DNA of 64,000 nucleotides from Pseudodesulfovibrio aespoeensis Aspo-2 (lineage in GTDB: Bacteria; Desulfobacterota; Desulfovibrionia; Desulfovibrionales; Desulfovibrionaceae): assembly GCF_000176915.2 (NCBI RefSeq), contig NC_014844.1, positions 1,364,001 to 1,428,000 of the forward strand, in the 5' to 3' direction. Positions within the stretch are counted from its first letter, which is position 1. Every line of letters begins with the position of its first letter. This document shows, piece after piece, positions 38,009 to 46,355 of this stretch. The notes beneath the pieces were generated by a model. It ran no database searches and was not told the origin of the DNA. It saw only the letters and a program-made list of their open reading frames with translations. The position numbers were made by a program, and so were the translations under genes.

Positions 38009-38299
38009 CTAGGCAGCCAGTTTGACGGTCATGAACTTGAAGATGCCGTCGGTGATGCGGATGTTGCGTTCAAGCTCGGCCACCAGATTTCCGGGGGCGT
38101 CATAGACCAGTCGCACATAGTATCCGCGGGTCTGCTTCTGGACAGGGTAGGCCAGCTGGCGCAGGCCCCAGTCGTCGGTTTCGACCATGTTGCCGCCTTC
38201 GCGCTCCACGATGGAGGTGAGGAGGTCCAGGATGCCTTTCCTGTTTTCCTCAGCCAACTCGGGAGAGAGAAGCACGAGCGTCTCGTAGTTGTTAGCCAT
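38009..38299 (-). CDS. rpsF: 30S ribosomal protein bS6
   Basis: 96 residues starting [15 protein letters not shown]. The ferredoxin-like fold is evident with the [18 protein letters not shown] segment. The start at 38299 has AAGGAG 7 nt upstream; a longer frame to 38320 is not supported. First gene of the minus-strand block that runs to tlyA, directly downstream of a near-consensus promoter. Confidence 0.97.
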   Translation of the reverse strand: MANNYETLVLLSPELAEENRKGILDLLTSIVEREGGNMVETDDWGLRQLAYPVQKQTRGYYVRLVYDAPGNLVAELERNIRITDGIFKFMTVKLAA

Positions 38300-38361
38300 A
38301 ATGGTACTCCTTTTGGTCATTGGCCCTCCTCAATCAAAGAAGAGAGCAAGGCAAGGGGGGA

Positions 38362-38390
38362 CTTATAGTTTCATTCCGCGCTGCTGTCAA
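38362..38390 (-). promoter_or_regulatory. strong sigma-70 promoter of the rpsF operon
   Basis: On the minus strand TTGACA (38385-38390), 17-nt spacer, TATAAG (38362-38367), about 63 nt before rpsF ATG 38299. It lies immediately beyond the end of the 52-codon gene. Confidence 0.85.
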
Positions 38391-38428
38391 GTGGCCCATC
38401 GTCCTGGGTCACGACGCGGACGTCCCGG

Positions 38429-38587
38429 CTATTTTTTGTCTTTTTCTTCGGATTTCCCGGATTTGGGCGGCTTCCAGCCGCACGAGTTGTTGCTCGGGCC
38501 TCAGCCGCCGCCGAGTTTGCCTCGGACGAAGCGACCGAAAACGAGGCCGAGGACGACCAGACCGACGAGTTGGAGCCATTCGGGCAT
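38429..38587 (-). CDS. candidate small membrane selenoprotein (UGA = Sec29)
   Basis: 52 residues if UGA at 38503-38501 is read as selenocysteine; 28 residues if it stops there. AGGAGG lies exactly 6 nt before ATG 38587 and overlaps the purC stop region, so this is a translated gene of the purC operon. Residues 4-20 are one hydrophobic helix (WLQLVGLVVLGLVFGRF), followed by GKLGGGUGPSNNSCGW and a Lys-rich tail ending EEKDKK before TAG 38429. A GC hairpin 19 nt after UGA fits the bacterial SECIS pattern. The N-terminal helix with GGGUG near the C-terminus mirrors eukaryotic SelK/SelS. Sec29 and Cys36 could form a selenylsulfide. selA/selB/selD are not in this window, so recoding is inferred. 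Confidence 0.65.
38467..38481 (-). promoter_or_regulatory. SECIS-like hairpin
   Basis: Minus-strand RNA GCGGC-UGGAA-GCCGC: 5-bp GC stem, 5-nt apical loop with G at position 2, starting 19 nt downstream of UGA 38503-38501. This meets the bacterial SECIS rules I know: stem 16-37 nt after UGA, and a G in the first two loop bases. A second small hairpin (CGAG-CAACAA-CUCG) lies between UGA and this one. Confidence 0.55.
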
Positions 38588-38597
38588 GACGGGCCTC

Positions 38598-39494
38598 CTA
38601 AAGCTTGAGTTCCCCGCCCGTGAGCAGGGCGTATGCTTCCATGTACTTGGCGCGGGTGCTCTCGGCGATCTCCGGCGGCACGCGCGGGGCCGGGGGCTGC
38701 TTGTTGAAGCCGATCTCCTCCAGCCAGTCGCGGAAATACTGCTTGTCAAAGCTCGGCTGCGACGCGCCGGGCGCGTATCCTTCCACAGGCCAGAAGCGCG
38801 ACGAGTCCGGGGTCAGCACCTCGTCGATGAGGATGAGCTGGTCGCCGACCATGCCGAACTCGAACTTGGTGTCCGCGATGATGATGCCGCGCAGCCGGGC
38901 GTAGTCGCGGGCGCGGCTGTAGATGGCGATGGCCAGGGTTTCGACAGTGCGCATCAGGTCCGCGCCGATGAGCTGGGCCGCCGTGTCCAGGGTGATGTTC
39001 TCGTCGTGGTCGCCCAGGTCCGCCTTGGTGGAGGGGGTGAAAAGCGGCGTCTCAAGCATCTCGGATTCCTTGAGATTGGCTGGCAGCGCGTGGCCGCAGA
39101 CCTGCCCAGTCTTCTGGTAGTCCTTCCAGCCTGAGCCGGTGATGAAGCCGCGCACGATGCACTCGATGGGCAGGGGCTTGGCTCTCTTGACCAGCACGCT
39201 GCGATCCTGCAACTCGGCCTTGTATTTGCGAAGCGGCTCGGGATAGTCGTCCACGTTGGTGGCGATGATGTGGTTGGGCACCAGATCACGCATCATGTCC
39301 ATCCAGAACAGGGTGATCTGGTTGAGGATTTTGCCCTTGTCCTCAATGGGGTCGGGCATGACCACGTCAAAGGCGGAGATGCGGTCCGTGGTCACCAGCA
39401 GCAGGGTGTCGGCATCTATCGCATAGATATCGCGGACCTTGCCTCTGGAGATGCGCGTGTATTCCTTGAAATCGGTTTCCATCACGGCGGTCAT
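38598..39494 (-). CDS. purC: phosphoribosylaminoimidazole-succinocarboxamide synthase
   Basis: 298 residues from the ATG at 39494, preceded by GAGGG. SAICAR synthetase motifs: RGKVRDIYAIDADTLLLVTTDRISAFD, IECIVRGFITGSGWKDY, and DTKFEFGMVGDQLILIDEVLTPDSSR. It ligates aspartate to CAIR in purine synthesis. It lies 28 bp after hisD and 10 bp before the candidate selenoprotein gene. Confidence 0.97.
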   Translation of the reverse strand: MTAVMETDFKEYTRISRGKVRDIYAIDADTLLLVTTDRISAFDVVMPDPIEDKGKILNQITLFWMDMMRDLVPNHIIATNVDDYPEPLRKYKAELQDRSVLVKRAKPLPIECIVRGFITGSGWKDYQKTGQVCGHALPANLKESEMLETPLFTPSTKADLGDHDENITLDTAAQLIGADLMRTVETLAIAIYSRARDYARLRGIIIADTKFEFGMVGDQLILIDEVLTPDSSRFWPVEGYAPGASQPSFDKQYFRDWLEEIGFNKQPPAPRVPPEIAESTRAKYMEAYALLTGGELKL

Positions 39495-39522
39495 GGGTGT
39501 TCCCTCTCTATAATTGTAATGG

Positions 39523-40827
39523 CTATTTGGTGCGGCATTCCACGCTGCGGGCGTGGGCTTCAAGCCCTTCCAGCCGGGCCAGCCGGGCGATCTTGTGCCC
39601 GTGCTCGGCCACGTAGCCGGGGCTTGTGGCGATCACGCTGGATTTCTTGCAGAAATTCTGGACCGACAGGGCCGAGGAAAAGCGCACGGTGCGCAGGGTG
39701 GGCAGGACATGGTTGGGTCCGGCAAAGTAGTCGCCCACTGGTTCTGGCGAGGTGTGGCCCATGAAGATGGCCCCGGCGTGGCGGATGGAGCCGAGCATGG
39801 TCCAAGGGTCGGCCAGGGCGAGTTCCAGGTGTTCGGGGGCCAGCAGGTTGACCAGCTCGGCCCCGGCGGTCAGGTCCGGCACCGTGATGACGCCTCCCCA
39901 CGATTCCAGGGATTTGGCCGCGATCTGGCCGCGCGGCAGGGCGGTGCACTGGGTCGTCAGTTCCCGGCGCACTTCTTCGGCCAGCCCGGTATCCGGGGTG
40001 ACGAGGATGGAGGCAGCCAGCGGGTCGTGCTCGGCCTGGGAGAGCATGTCCGCCGCCAGCCAGGCCGGGGTGGCGGAGCTGTCGGCCAGGATGACGATCT
40101 CGCTTGGCCCGGCCACCATGTCGATGCCCACCTGTCCGATGAGCTGGGATTTGGCCGTGGCCACGAAGATGTTGCCCGGCCCGGCAAGCACGTCGCACGG
40201 GGCGATGGTCTGCGTGCCGTAGGCCAGTGCGCCGATGGCCCAGGCGGAACCGGCGAGGTGGATTTCACCCAGGCCGAGCAGGGCGGCGGTGGCCAGAATA
40301 TAGGGGTTCAGGGTGGCGTCGGCGCGCGGCGGCGAGGTCACGGCTATGGACTCCACCCCGGCTACCTGGGCCGGGATGGCGTTCATGATCAGGCTGGAGA
40401 TGAGCGGGGTCTCACCGCCCTGGCCGCCGGGCACATAGAGGCCCACCCGGTCCACCGGGCGGACCATCTGGCCCAGGATGGTCCCGTCCGGGCTGGTGGT
40501 CCACCAGGATTTTTCCTTCTGGTTGGCGTGGAAGTCGCGCACCCGGCGGATCGCCTCCTCAAGGATGGCGATGTCCGCCCTGGGCAGATCGGCCAGGGCT
40601 GCGTCGATGGCCTCCTTGGGGACGCGCAGCATGGAGCCGTCGAAGTTCGGGCAGTCGAATGTGCGGGTGTACTCCACCAGGGCGTCGTTGCCCCGGTCTT
40701 TCACCGCGGCGAGGATGTCCCGGACGATTCCGTCCACAGTGGTGTCCGGGTCTTTGCGCCGGTCAAGCCAAGTGGCGATGGCGGGCCAGTCCTGGAGGTT
40801 TGTATAGTCAAGGGTTCTGCACGGCAT
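39523..40827 (-). CDS. hisD: histidinol dehydrogenase
   Basis: 434 residues, normal length. It carries out the last two oxidations of histidine synthesis with Zn and NAD. Motifs: VPGGQGGETPLISSLIMNAIPA (nucleotide region), GPGNIFVATAK, MVAGPSEIVILAD, QAEHDPLAAS with catalytic and metal histidines, and APEHLEL. GAGG lies about 6 nt upstream of the ATG. First gene of the hisD-purC operon. Fusion or truncation is not evident. Confidence 0.97.
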   Translation of the reverse strand: MPCRTLDYTNLQDWPAIATWLDRRKDPDTTVDGIVRDILAAVKDRGNDALVEYTRTFDCPNFDGSMLRVPKEAIDAALADLPRADIAILEEAIRRVRDFHANQKEKSWWTTSPDGTILGQMVRPVDRVGLYVPGGQGGETPLISSLIMNAIPAQVAGVESIAVTSPPRADATLNPYILATAALLGLGEIHLAGSAWAIGALAYGTQTIAPCDVLAGPGNIFVATAKSQLIGQVGIDMVAGPSEIVILADSSATPAWLAADMLSQAEHDPLAASILVTPDTGLAEEVRRELTTQCTALPRGQIAAKSLESWGGVITVPDLTAGAELVNLLAPEHLELALADPWTMLGSIRHAGAIFMGHTSPEPVGDYFAGPNHVLPTLRTVRFSSALSVQNFCKKSSVIATSPGYVAEHGHKIARLARLEGLEAHARSVECRTK

Positions 40828-40894
40828 GAAGACCTCGGCAATGGCTTATGGCGACAGGCCGCACCGGGCACGGCAGCGTCAGTCAAGGGACAAT

Positions 40895-40923
40895 AATATA
40901 GCCGACCAGGGCTGGAAAGTCGA
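40895..40923 (-). promoter_or_regulatory. putative hisD-purC operon promoter
   Basis: On the minus strand TCGACT (40918-40923), 17-nt spacer, TATATT (40895-40900), giving a leader near 60 nt before hisD ATG 40827. Confidence 0.55.
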
Positions 40924-40988
40924 GCACCAGAAGCGGGGAGGGGTGCAAGCCGAGGGCGGCAATGGCGACGGATGCCGGGCAAATGAAA

Positions 40989-41016
40989 GGGGCCGGGGTT
41001 TGCACTCCCCGGCCCC
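40989..41016 (-). terminator. terminator of the porin gene
   Basis: Perfect 10-bp stem GGGGCCGGGG (40989-40998) / CCCCGGCCCC (41007-41016), 8-nt loop; on the minus strand followed by TTTCATTT. Confidence 0.8.
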
Positions 41017-41057
41017 AGGTGTCACTTGGGTCGATTGTGTCTGTCTAGAGGATCAGA

Positions 41058-42464
41058 CTAGAACTTGTAGGCCACACCGGTGCTGATCTTCCAGGCGTCG
41101 CCGCCCTTCATGCCAGACACGTTGTTCCAACGGGATTCCTTGGTGTCCAAGTTGAGGTAACCCAGGTCCAGGGACAGGGTCAGCTCGTCGTACAGCTTGT
41201 AACCGGTGTTGAAGTCGATTTCGTACAGGGTGTCCTTCTCGGTGAGGGAACGACCGTACGTGAAGTTGTGGTTGGAACCACCAGCGCCGGTAACGTCCAA
41301 GGAATTCTTGTCGTTGGTACCCCTGGCGTAGATCAAGTGCACGTCGTGGGTCAGGCCTTCAGCAAAGGACTGGATGTCCTTGAGGGACAGGCCCAGGGCC
41401 CAGAAGCCCATGTAGTCGTTGGTCTCCTGGATGGAACCCATGAGCAGACGGTCACCACCGAAGAAGAAGGAGCCGATGGCCCAGTTCTGGGCGGCCAGGA
41501 CAGGCATGCGCTCGGAGGAGCCATTGCCCTTGGAGGAGTTTCCATCTTCACCAGAGGTGTAGACGAAGAACAGCTCGGGGGTCATGAAGTCAAAGCCCTT
41601 GTATTCCAGGGCGGCGTCGAACAGCCAGCCGGAACGGTCGTTCTGGGAACGGCTGGACTTGACAGTGCCGTAGTTCACGTCGGCCATCAGGACGAAGGGA
41701 TCAAACAGGTCCATGGTGAAGGCAGCGCCCAGCCAGTAGGCGTTGTCAAAGGAACCATCGGTCACGTCGGTGGCGTTGTTGGCAGCCAGACCCTGCATCT
41801 TGGAGCCGATCAGGGAGGTGGCGGTCGTGGCGTCGCCGATCGGAGCGTACATGCCGAAGGGAGCGAAGGAGAAACCTTCGAAGCTCATCGGCAGGGCGGC
41901 AACGTAAGCGTCAATGTAGGCATTGGTGTTGGCACCGCCGTCAGCAGCGCGGGCGTAGCCGACCAGGTAGCCGACGTTGTCGGTCATGGAGCCGGAGACA
42001 ACGGCAGCGCCGATCTCTTCGTCCAGGACCAGGGAGCCGCCGCCAAAGGCAGCAGGCAGGGAGATGCCCTGGTAACCAGCGCGGACATGCACGGTGGTGT
42101 CGGGCCAGTTGAAGTCGATGTAGGCCTGACGCACGGTGATGCGGTTCTGGGTGTTGTCGTTGGTGCCGGAGTCGCCAGAGCCGATGGCGAAGCTTTTCTG
42201 GCCCCACTGCTCAGTGCCGTAACGGGTCTGGAGGACGCCCTTCAGGTTCTCGTTGGCGATGAACTCGAAGGTGGTGGTGGCGCGCTGGGAGACAGCGAAA
42301 GCAGCACCGTTGGACGCGCCGGCTACATCTTTGTTGAAGGCCCAGTTGGAATTCCAGTTGGCCTCAACGACCCAGGCGCCGGACGCTTTGATGTCGGCGG
42401 CGGAGGCCACGGCAGCGCTGAGCACAAAGGCGCACAGCACGGCGAGGATGATAAGACGTTTCAT
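41058..42464 (-). CDS. Desulfovibrio-type homotrimeric outer-membrane porin
   Basis: 468 residues. Signal peptide MKRLIILAVLCAFVLSAAVASA, mature ADIKASGAWVVEANW, and a terminal aromatic residue (GVAYKF). The long amphipathic beta-barrel with RQAYIDFNWPDTTVHVRAGYQ matches the abundant porin of Desulfovibrionaceae. It lets small solutes cross the outer membrane. The codon pattern looks highly optimised (for example GGC, AAC, TTC throughout). It has its own terminator and an AT-rich upstream region, consistent with strong independent expression. Confidence 0.9.
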   Translation of the reverse strand: MKRLIILAVLCAFVLSAAVASAADIKASGAWVVEANWNSNWAFNKDVAGASNGAAFAVSQRATTTFEFIANENLKGVLQTRYGTEQWGQKSFAIGSGDSGTNDNTQNRITVRQAYIDFNWPDTTVHVRAGYQGISLPAAFGGGSLVLDEEIGAAVVSGSMTDNVGYLVGYARAADGGANTNAYIDAYVAALPMSFEGFSFAPFGMYAPIGDATTATSLIGSKMQGLAANNATDVTDGSFDNAYWLGAAFTMDLFDPFVLMADVNYGTVKSSRSQNDRSGWLFDAALEYKGFDFMTPELFFVYTSGEDGNSSKGNGSSERMPVLAAQNWAIGSFFFGGDRLLMGSIQETNDYMGFWALGLSLKDIQSFAEGLTHDVHLIYARGTNDKNSLDVTGAGGSNHNFTYGRSLTEKDTLYEIDFNTGYKLYDELTLSLDLGYLNLDTKESRWNNVSGMKGGDAWKISTGVAYKF

Positions 42465-42738
42465 TGTTTTCTTCCTTTTTTGCGGTTAACCCAAGTGAAC
42501 ACCGTTACTGGCAACCCTTCTACAACAGCATGGCGCGTCTTGGCAAGGGGTTTTGGCCGAAAAAGACGATGTTGGTCAAAATTTTTTTACCGTGTGTTTC
42601 CGGGATGATTTCAAAGTGAAACTTTACGGCATAACTATTTAAAATAATTATATTTTTAACACACAAATTTTCCTGTGATCACCAGCGCATTTTGGGATAT
42701 GCTGCGTAAAAATCCAAAGGGAGTCCAAGAAAAACCAC
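42465..42738. other. AT-rich intergenic region between porin and uvrC
   Basis: About 270 bp separating the two divergent genes, markedly AT-rich at 42570-42675. It should hold both promoters; minus-strand TTGACC near 42575 is the best -35 candidate for the porin but has no good -10, so none is asserted. Confidence 0.5.
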
Positions 42739-44553
42739 ATGGCCGTGACCCAGGAGTTCAAATTTTTTGCCGCCGACTATCCCGACTCGCCGGGTGTGTA
42801 TCTGATGAAGAACGCGCGCGGGCGGATCATCTATGTGGGCAAGGCCAAGCGGCTCAGGCGGCGGCTGGCCTCGTACTTTCAGAAAAGCTCTGGGCTGACC
42901 CCCAAGACCCTGGCCCTGGTCGGGCAAGTGTGCGCGGTGGACGTGCTGCTGACCGGGACCGAGAAGGAGGCCCTGCTCCTGGAGGAGGGGCTGATCAAGA
43001 AGCACCGGCCCCGCTACAACGTGGTCCTCAAGGACGACAAGCAGTATGTGCTCTTCCGGCTGGACCGGAAGGCCGAATTCCCCAGGCTGTCCGTGACCCG
43101 CAAGGTGGTGCGCGACGGGTCGGTCTATTTCGGGCCGTTCACTTCGGGCGCGGCGGCCAGGACCACCTGGAAGCTGCTGGGCAAGGTCTTTCCCTTGCGC
43201 AAGTGCTCGGACCATGTCTTCCGCAACCGGGTCAGGCCGTGCCTCTATCACCATCTGCATCAGTGCCTCGCGCCGTGCGTGCTCAATGTGGACCGGGCCG
43301 TGTACAAGGATATGGTCCGGCGCGTGGAGATGCTCCTCTCCGGCAAGTCGGGCGAGCTGCTGACCACCCTGGAGAAGCGCATGGCCGAAGCCTCGGCGGC
43401 CATGGAGTACGAGCAGGCGGCGCTCTTGCGCGACCAGATCCGGGCGGTGCGGCAGACTGTGGAAGGACAGGTGGCCGTGTGTCACGACACCCGCGACCGC
43501 GACGTGCTGGGGCTGGCCGCCAGCGAGAGTGGCCTGGGGCTCGGTCTGCTCTTCATCCGCCAGGGCAGACTCCTGGACGAAAAGCAGTTCTTCTGGCCGG
43601 GGTTGACCCTGGACGAGGGGCCGGAGGTGATCCAGAGTTTTGTGATGCAGTTCTACGGCGCGGCCCGGTTTATCCCGCCGATGATTATTGTTCCCTATGA
43701 GATGGTGGAGCCGCTGGTGGCCGAGGTGCTGGCCGAGCGGCGCACCGGCCCGGTGCGCCTCGTCCTGCCCCGGACAACGCAGGAGAAGAAACTGCTGGAA
43801 TTGGCCCGCGACGTGGCCCGGCAGGCTCGTCAGCGCAGGGATTCCATCTCGGCCCGGCTGGCCCGCGCCCTCAACCTGCCCGCCGAGCCGGAGCGCATCG
43901 AGTGCGTGGACGCCTCGCACCTGGGCGGCAGCGACATGCGCGTGGGGCAGGTGGTGTTCGAGGCCGGGCGGCGCGACAGGGAAGCATCAAGGCTCTACGC
44001 CTTTCCCGACCTGGAAGGGACGGGCGACGACTACGCGGCCCTGGCCGCCTGGGCGCGCAGGCGGGTGGAGTCTGGCCCGCCGTGGCCCGATCTGGTGCTC
44101 ATCGACGGCGGCAGGGGGCAGCTGGCCGCCGTGGAGCGGGCCTTGAGCGAATGCGTTGAAGAGACCTGCTGGGAGCTGGTTGCCATCGCCAAGGGGCCGT
44201 CGCGCCGGGCGGGCGAGCTGGAGGATGTGGTCTTCAGGCCGGGGCGCAAGAATCCCATGCCGCTGAAACCCGGCAGCGCTGAATTGTTGTTTTTGCAGAT
44301 GGTGCGCGATACGGCCCACCGTTTCGTGCTCGGCAGGCAGCGCATCGCGCGCAAGAAGACGGTGCTGCAAAGCGAGCTGACCTTGCTGCCGGGCATCGGG
44401 CCGAAGACGGCGCGGCTGTTGTGGGATCGGTTCGAGTCGCTCGACGCCATGCTGGCGGCTGATCCCCAGGCCATCCGCGCCCTGCCCGGCATCGGCGGGA
44501 AAAAGGCGGAGCTGATCCACGCGGCCCTGCAAAAGCTCAGGGCGACGGGGTAG
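42739..44553 (+). CDS. uvrC: excinuclease ABC subunit C
   Basis: 604 residues, full length. The N-terminal GIY-YIG nuclease (PGVYLMKNARGRIIYVGKAKRLRRRLASYF), UvrB-interacting UVR segment (MAEASAAMEYEQAALLRDQI), UvrC RNase-H-like nuclease (ECVDASHLGGSDMRVGQVVF; LVLIDGGRGQL) and C-terminal tandem HhH (LLPGIGPKTARLL, ALPGIGGKKAELI) are all in order. It makes the two incisions of nucleotide excision repair. GGGAG lies upstream at greater than usual spacing. Confidence 0.97.
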   Translation: MAVTQEFKFFAADYPDSPGVYLMKNARGRIIYVGKAKRLRRRLASYFQKSSGLTPKTLALVGQVCAVDVLLTGTEKEALLLEEGLIKKHRPRYNVVLKDDKQYVLFRLDRKAEFPRLSVTRKVVRDGSVYFGPFTSGAAARTTWKLLGKVFPLRKCSDHVFRNRVRPCLYHHLHQCLAPCVLNVDRAVYKDMVRRVEMLLSGKSGELLTTLEKRMAEASAAMEYEQAALLRDQIRAVRQTVEGQVAVCHDTRDRDVLGLAASESGLGLGLLFIRQGRLLDEKQFFWPGLTLDEGPEVIQSFVMQFYGAARFIPPMIIVPYEMVEPLVAEVLAERRTGPVRLVLPRTTQEKKLLELARDVARQARQRRDSISARLARALNLPAEPERIECVDASHLGGSDMRVGQVVFEAGRRDREASRLYAFPDLEGTGDDYAALAAWARRRVESGPPWPDLVLIDGGRGQLAAVERALSECVEETCWELVAIAKGPSRRAGELEDVVFRPGRKNPMPLKPGSAELLFLQMVRDTAHRFVLGRQRIARKKTVLQSELTLLPGIGPKTARLLWDRFESLDAMLAADPQAIRALPGIGGKKAELIHAALQKLRATG

Positions 44554-44582
44554 GCGGGCCTGGACCGGCAGGCTCTCCGGCT

Positions 44583-45260
44583 CTAGAGGGTCGTCGGTTC
44601 GCCGATGGCAAGCTCCACCAGCTCGGTCTCGGGCGAAAGGAGCATGAGCTGTTCGGCCAGGGCCGTGGTGTTCTGGGCCAGGACCGACCAAGTGCCCCAG
44701 TGCTGCGGGATGACCTTGCGGCAGCCGAGCAGCGAGCAGGCGTAGGCCGCCTGGACCGCGTCCATGGTGAACCGTCCGCCGATGGGCAGCATGGCGATGT
44801 TGATGTCGTGGAGCTTGCCGAACAGGGCCATGTCGCCGAACAGGCCGGTGTCCCCGGAGTTGTAGATGCAGGTCCGGTCGGGCAGGGTGATGATGAAGCC
44901 AGCGGCGGCTCCATGCACGGACGAGTGCATGGCCTGGACCATCTTGATGGAAAGGCCGAGCCGGGAGACCGTGCCCCCGATGTTCATGCCCACGCCCAGA
45001 TGCTCGGGCAGTCCCTGGGTGATGAGGTTCTGGATCACGTCGAAGATGGCCACCACCTCGGCGTCATGCCTGGCGGCCAGCTCCAGGGTCTGGCCCACAT
45101 GGTCGTTGTGGTCGTGGGTGACGAGGATGAGGTCGCACCGCTCGATCTCCTTGTAGGTCGTGGGCGAGGACGGGTTGCCCACGAAGAACGGGTCGATCAG
45201 CACCACTGTTTCGCCTGTCCTGATCATGAAATTCGCATGGCCGAACCAGGTGATCTCCAT
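44583..45260 (-). CDS. UPF0173 metal-dependent hydrolase (MBL fold)
   Basis: 225 residues from ATG 45260, with GGAGGGAG just upstream. It starts MEITWFGHANFMI, has the metal motif THDHNDH and a later NSGDTGLFGDM, and ends at PQHWGTWSVL. UPF0173 enzymes are MBL hydrolases of unclear substrate. It is convergent with uvrC. Confidence 0.88.
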   Translation of the reverse strand: MEITWFGHANFMIRTGETVVLIDPFFVGNPSSPTTYKEIERCDLILVTHDHNDHVGQTLELAARHDAEVVAIFDVIQNLITQGLPEHLGVGMNIGGTVSRLGLSIKMVQAMHSSVHGAAAGFIITLPDRTCIYNSGDTGLFGDMALFGKLHDINIAMLPIGGRFTMDAVQAAYACSLLGCRKVIPQHWGTWSVLAQNTTALAEQLMLLSPETELVELAIGEPTTL

Positions 45261-45387
45261 ACTCTCCCTCCTGACGGCTGCCGGATTGCGCGTGCGGGAA
45301 ATCCGCACCGGACTGCCGGGCGCGCGAGTTGCCCGGCGGCTTGCGCCTGTCTGTTGTCAGCCTCGTGTTTGCCTTCTCATCCCAGGC

Positions 45388-45954
45388 TCACTCGCCCCAG
45401 CGGGCGTGGAGCGCGTGCGGGATGTCCAGTTGGTCGAGAATCCTGCCCGCCAGATGGGCGGCCAGATCCCCGATGGTCTCCGGGCGATGGTAAAAACCGG
45501 GACATGCCGGCATGATCACGGCTCCGGCCCGGTTGGCCGCGAGCATGTTCTTCAGGTGGATGGCGCTGACAGGGGTCTCGCGGGTGACGAGCACGAGGCG
45601 TCCGCGCTCCTTGAGGGTCACGTCCGCGGCCCGGTGGATGAGCGAGTTGCCCGCGCCGGTGGCCACGGCGGAGAGGGTGGCCATGGAGCAGGGGCAGATG
45701 ATCATGCCCTGGTGCCGCCACGAGCCGCTGGCCGGGGGCGCGCCGATGTCAGCCTGGGGGTGGACGGCAAAGGCGCGGGCGGCGAGGGAGTCGGGTGTGG
45801 TGTCCGTTTCCTGCGCCATGACCTGCCGGGCGGCGTCGGAGATGATGAGGTGCAGCTCAATGTCGTCCCGGCGGCCAAGCTCGTTGGCCAGCGCGGCGGC
45901 GTAAACGGTGCCGCTGGCGCCGGTAACTGCCAGGATGATTCGTTTTTTGTCCAT
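45388..45954 (-). CDS. ubiX: flavin prenyltransferase UbiX
   Basis: 188 residues from ATG 45954 with GGAGAG upstream. Motifs: ILAVTGASGTVYAAALANEL for FMN binding, GAGNSLIHRAADVTLKERGRLVLVTRETP split here as IHRAADVTLKERGRLVLV, and MPACPGFYHRP. It prenylates FMN to supply the cofactor of UbiD decarboxylases; a ubiD-family gene lies 1.4 kb away on the other strand. Both could serve quinone synthesis or aromatic decarboxylation. Confidence 0.94.
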   Translation of the reverse strand: MDKKRIILAVTGASGTVYAAALANELGRRDDIELHLIISDAARQVMAQETDTTPDSLAARAFAVHPQADIGAPPASGSWRHQGMIICPCSMATLSAVATGAGNSLIHRAADVTLKERGRLVLVTRETPVSAIHLKNMLAANRAGAVIMPACPGFYHRPETIGDLAAHLAGRILDQLDIPHALHARWGE

Positions 45955-46139
45955 CGGCTCTCCGCGGTTCCTCAGCCTGCTCCGGCCTGCGCAGGCCGGG
46001 TGCGGACCGAAACCGGCCATGATTTCAACCCTTATAGACTTTATTTAGACATTTTTGCAAGAGAAAATGGTGGTGTTGTCGTTTGGCCTGCTTGCCGATG
46101 CCAATAGGCGGTGCCTGTTTCAGGCCGGGTGATGTCTCC

Positions 46140-46168
46140 TTGACAAAGCGTGGTCCGGAGTATAGCTA
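46140..46168 (+). promoter_or_regulatory. putative tRNA-Arg promoter
   Basis: TTGACA (46140-46145), 17-nt spacer, TAGCTA (46163-46168), with an overlapping TATAGC at 46161. The mature tRNA starts 12 nt later. Confidence 0.65.
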
Positions 46169-46180
46169 CTTCGTTCTCGC

Positions 46181-46257
46181 GGGCTATTAGCTCAGATGGA
46201 TAGAGTGCTTGCCTCCGGAGCAAGAGGTCACAAGTTCGAATCTTGTATAGCCCACCA
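46181..46257 (+). tRNA. tRNA-Arg (anticodon CCG)
   Basis: 77 nt including encoded CCA. Acceptor GGGCTAT (46181-46187) pairs with ATAGCCC (46247-46253), discriminator A, CCA. Anticodon arm CTTGC-CTCCGGA-GCAAG puts CCG at 46215-46217. D-arm AGCTCAGATGGATAGAG and T-loop GTTCGAATC are standard. Confidence 0.97.
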
Positions 46258-46265
46258 CGAAAGAC

Positions 46266-46302
46266 AAGGGTTTACGCGCTGATTGCGTGTAAGCCCTTTT
46301 CT
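46266..46302 (+). terminator. intrinsic terminator of tRNA-Arg
   Basis: AAGGGTTTACGC (46266-46277) pairs imperfectly with GCGTGTAAGCCCTT (46285-46298), followed by TTCTCTTTTT. The AAGGG-TTACG core resembles the tRNA-Ser terminator. Confidence 0.8.
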
Positions 46303-46355
46303 CTTTTTCCACACTTTTTTGGGCAGGCGCATCCTGGTGCGTCGGGTTGCCCTCA

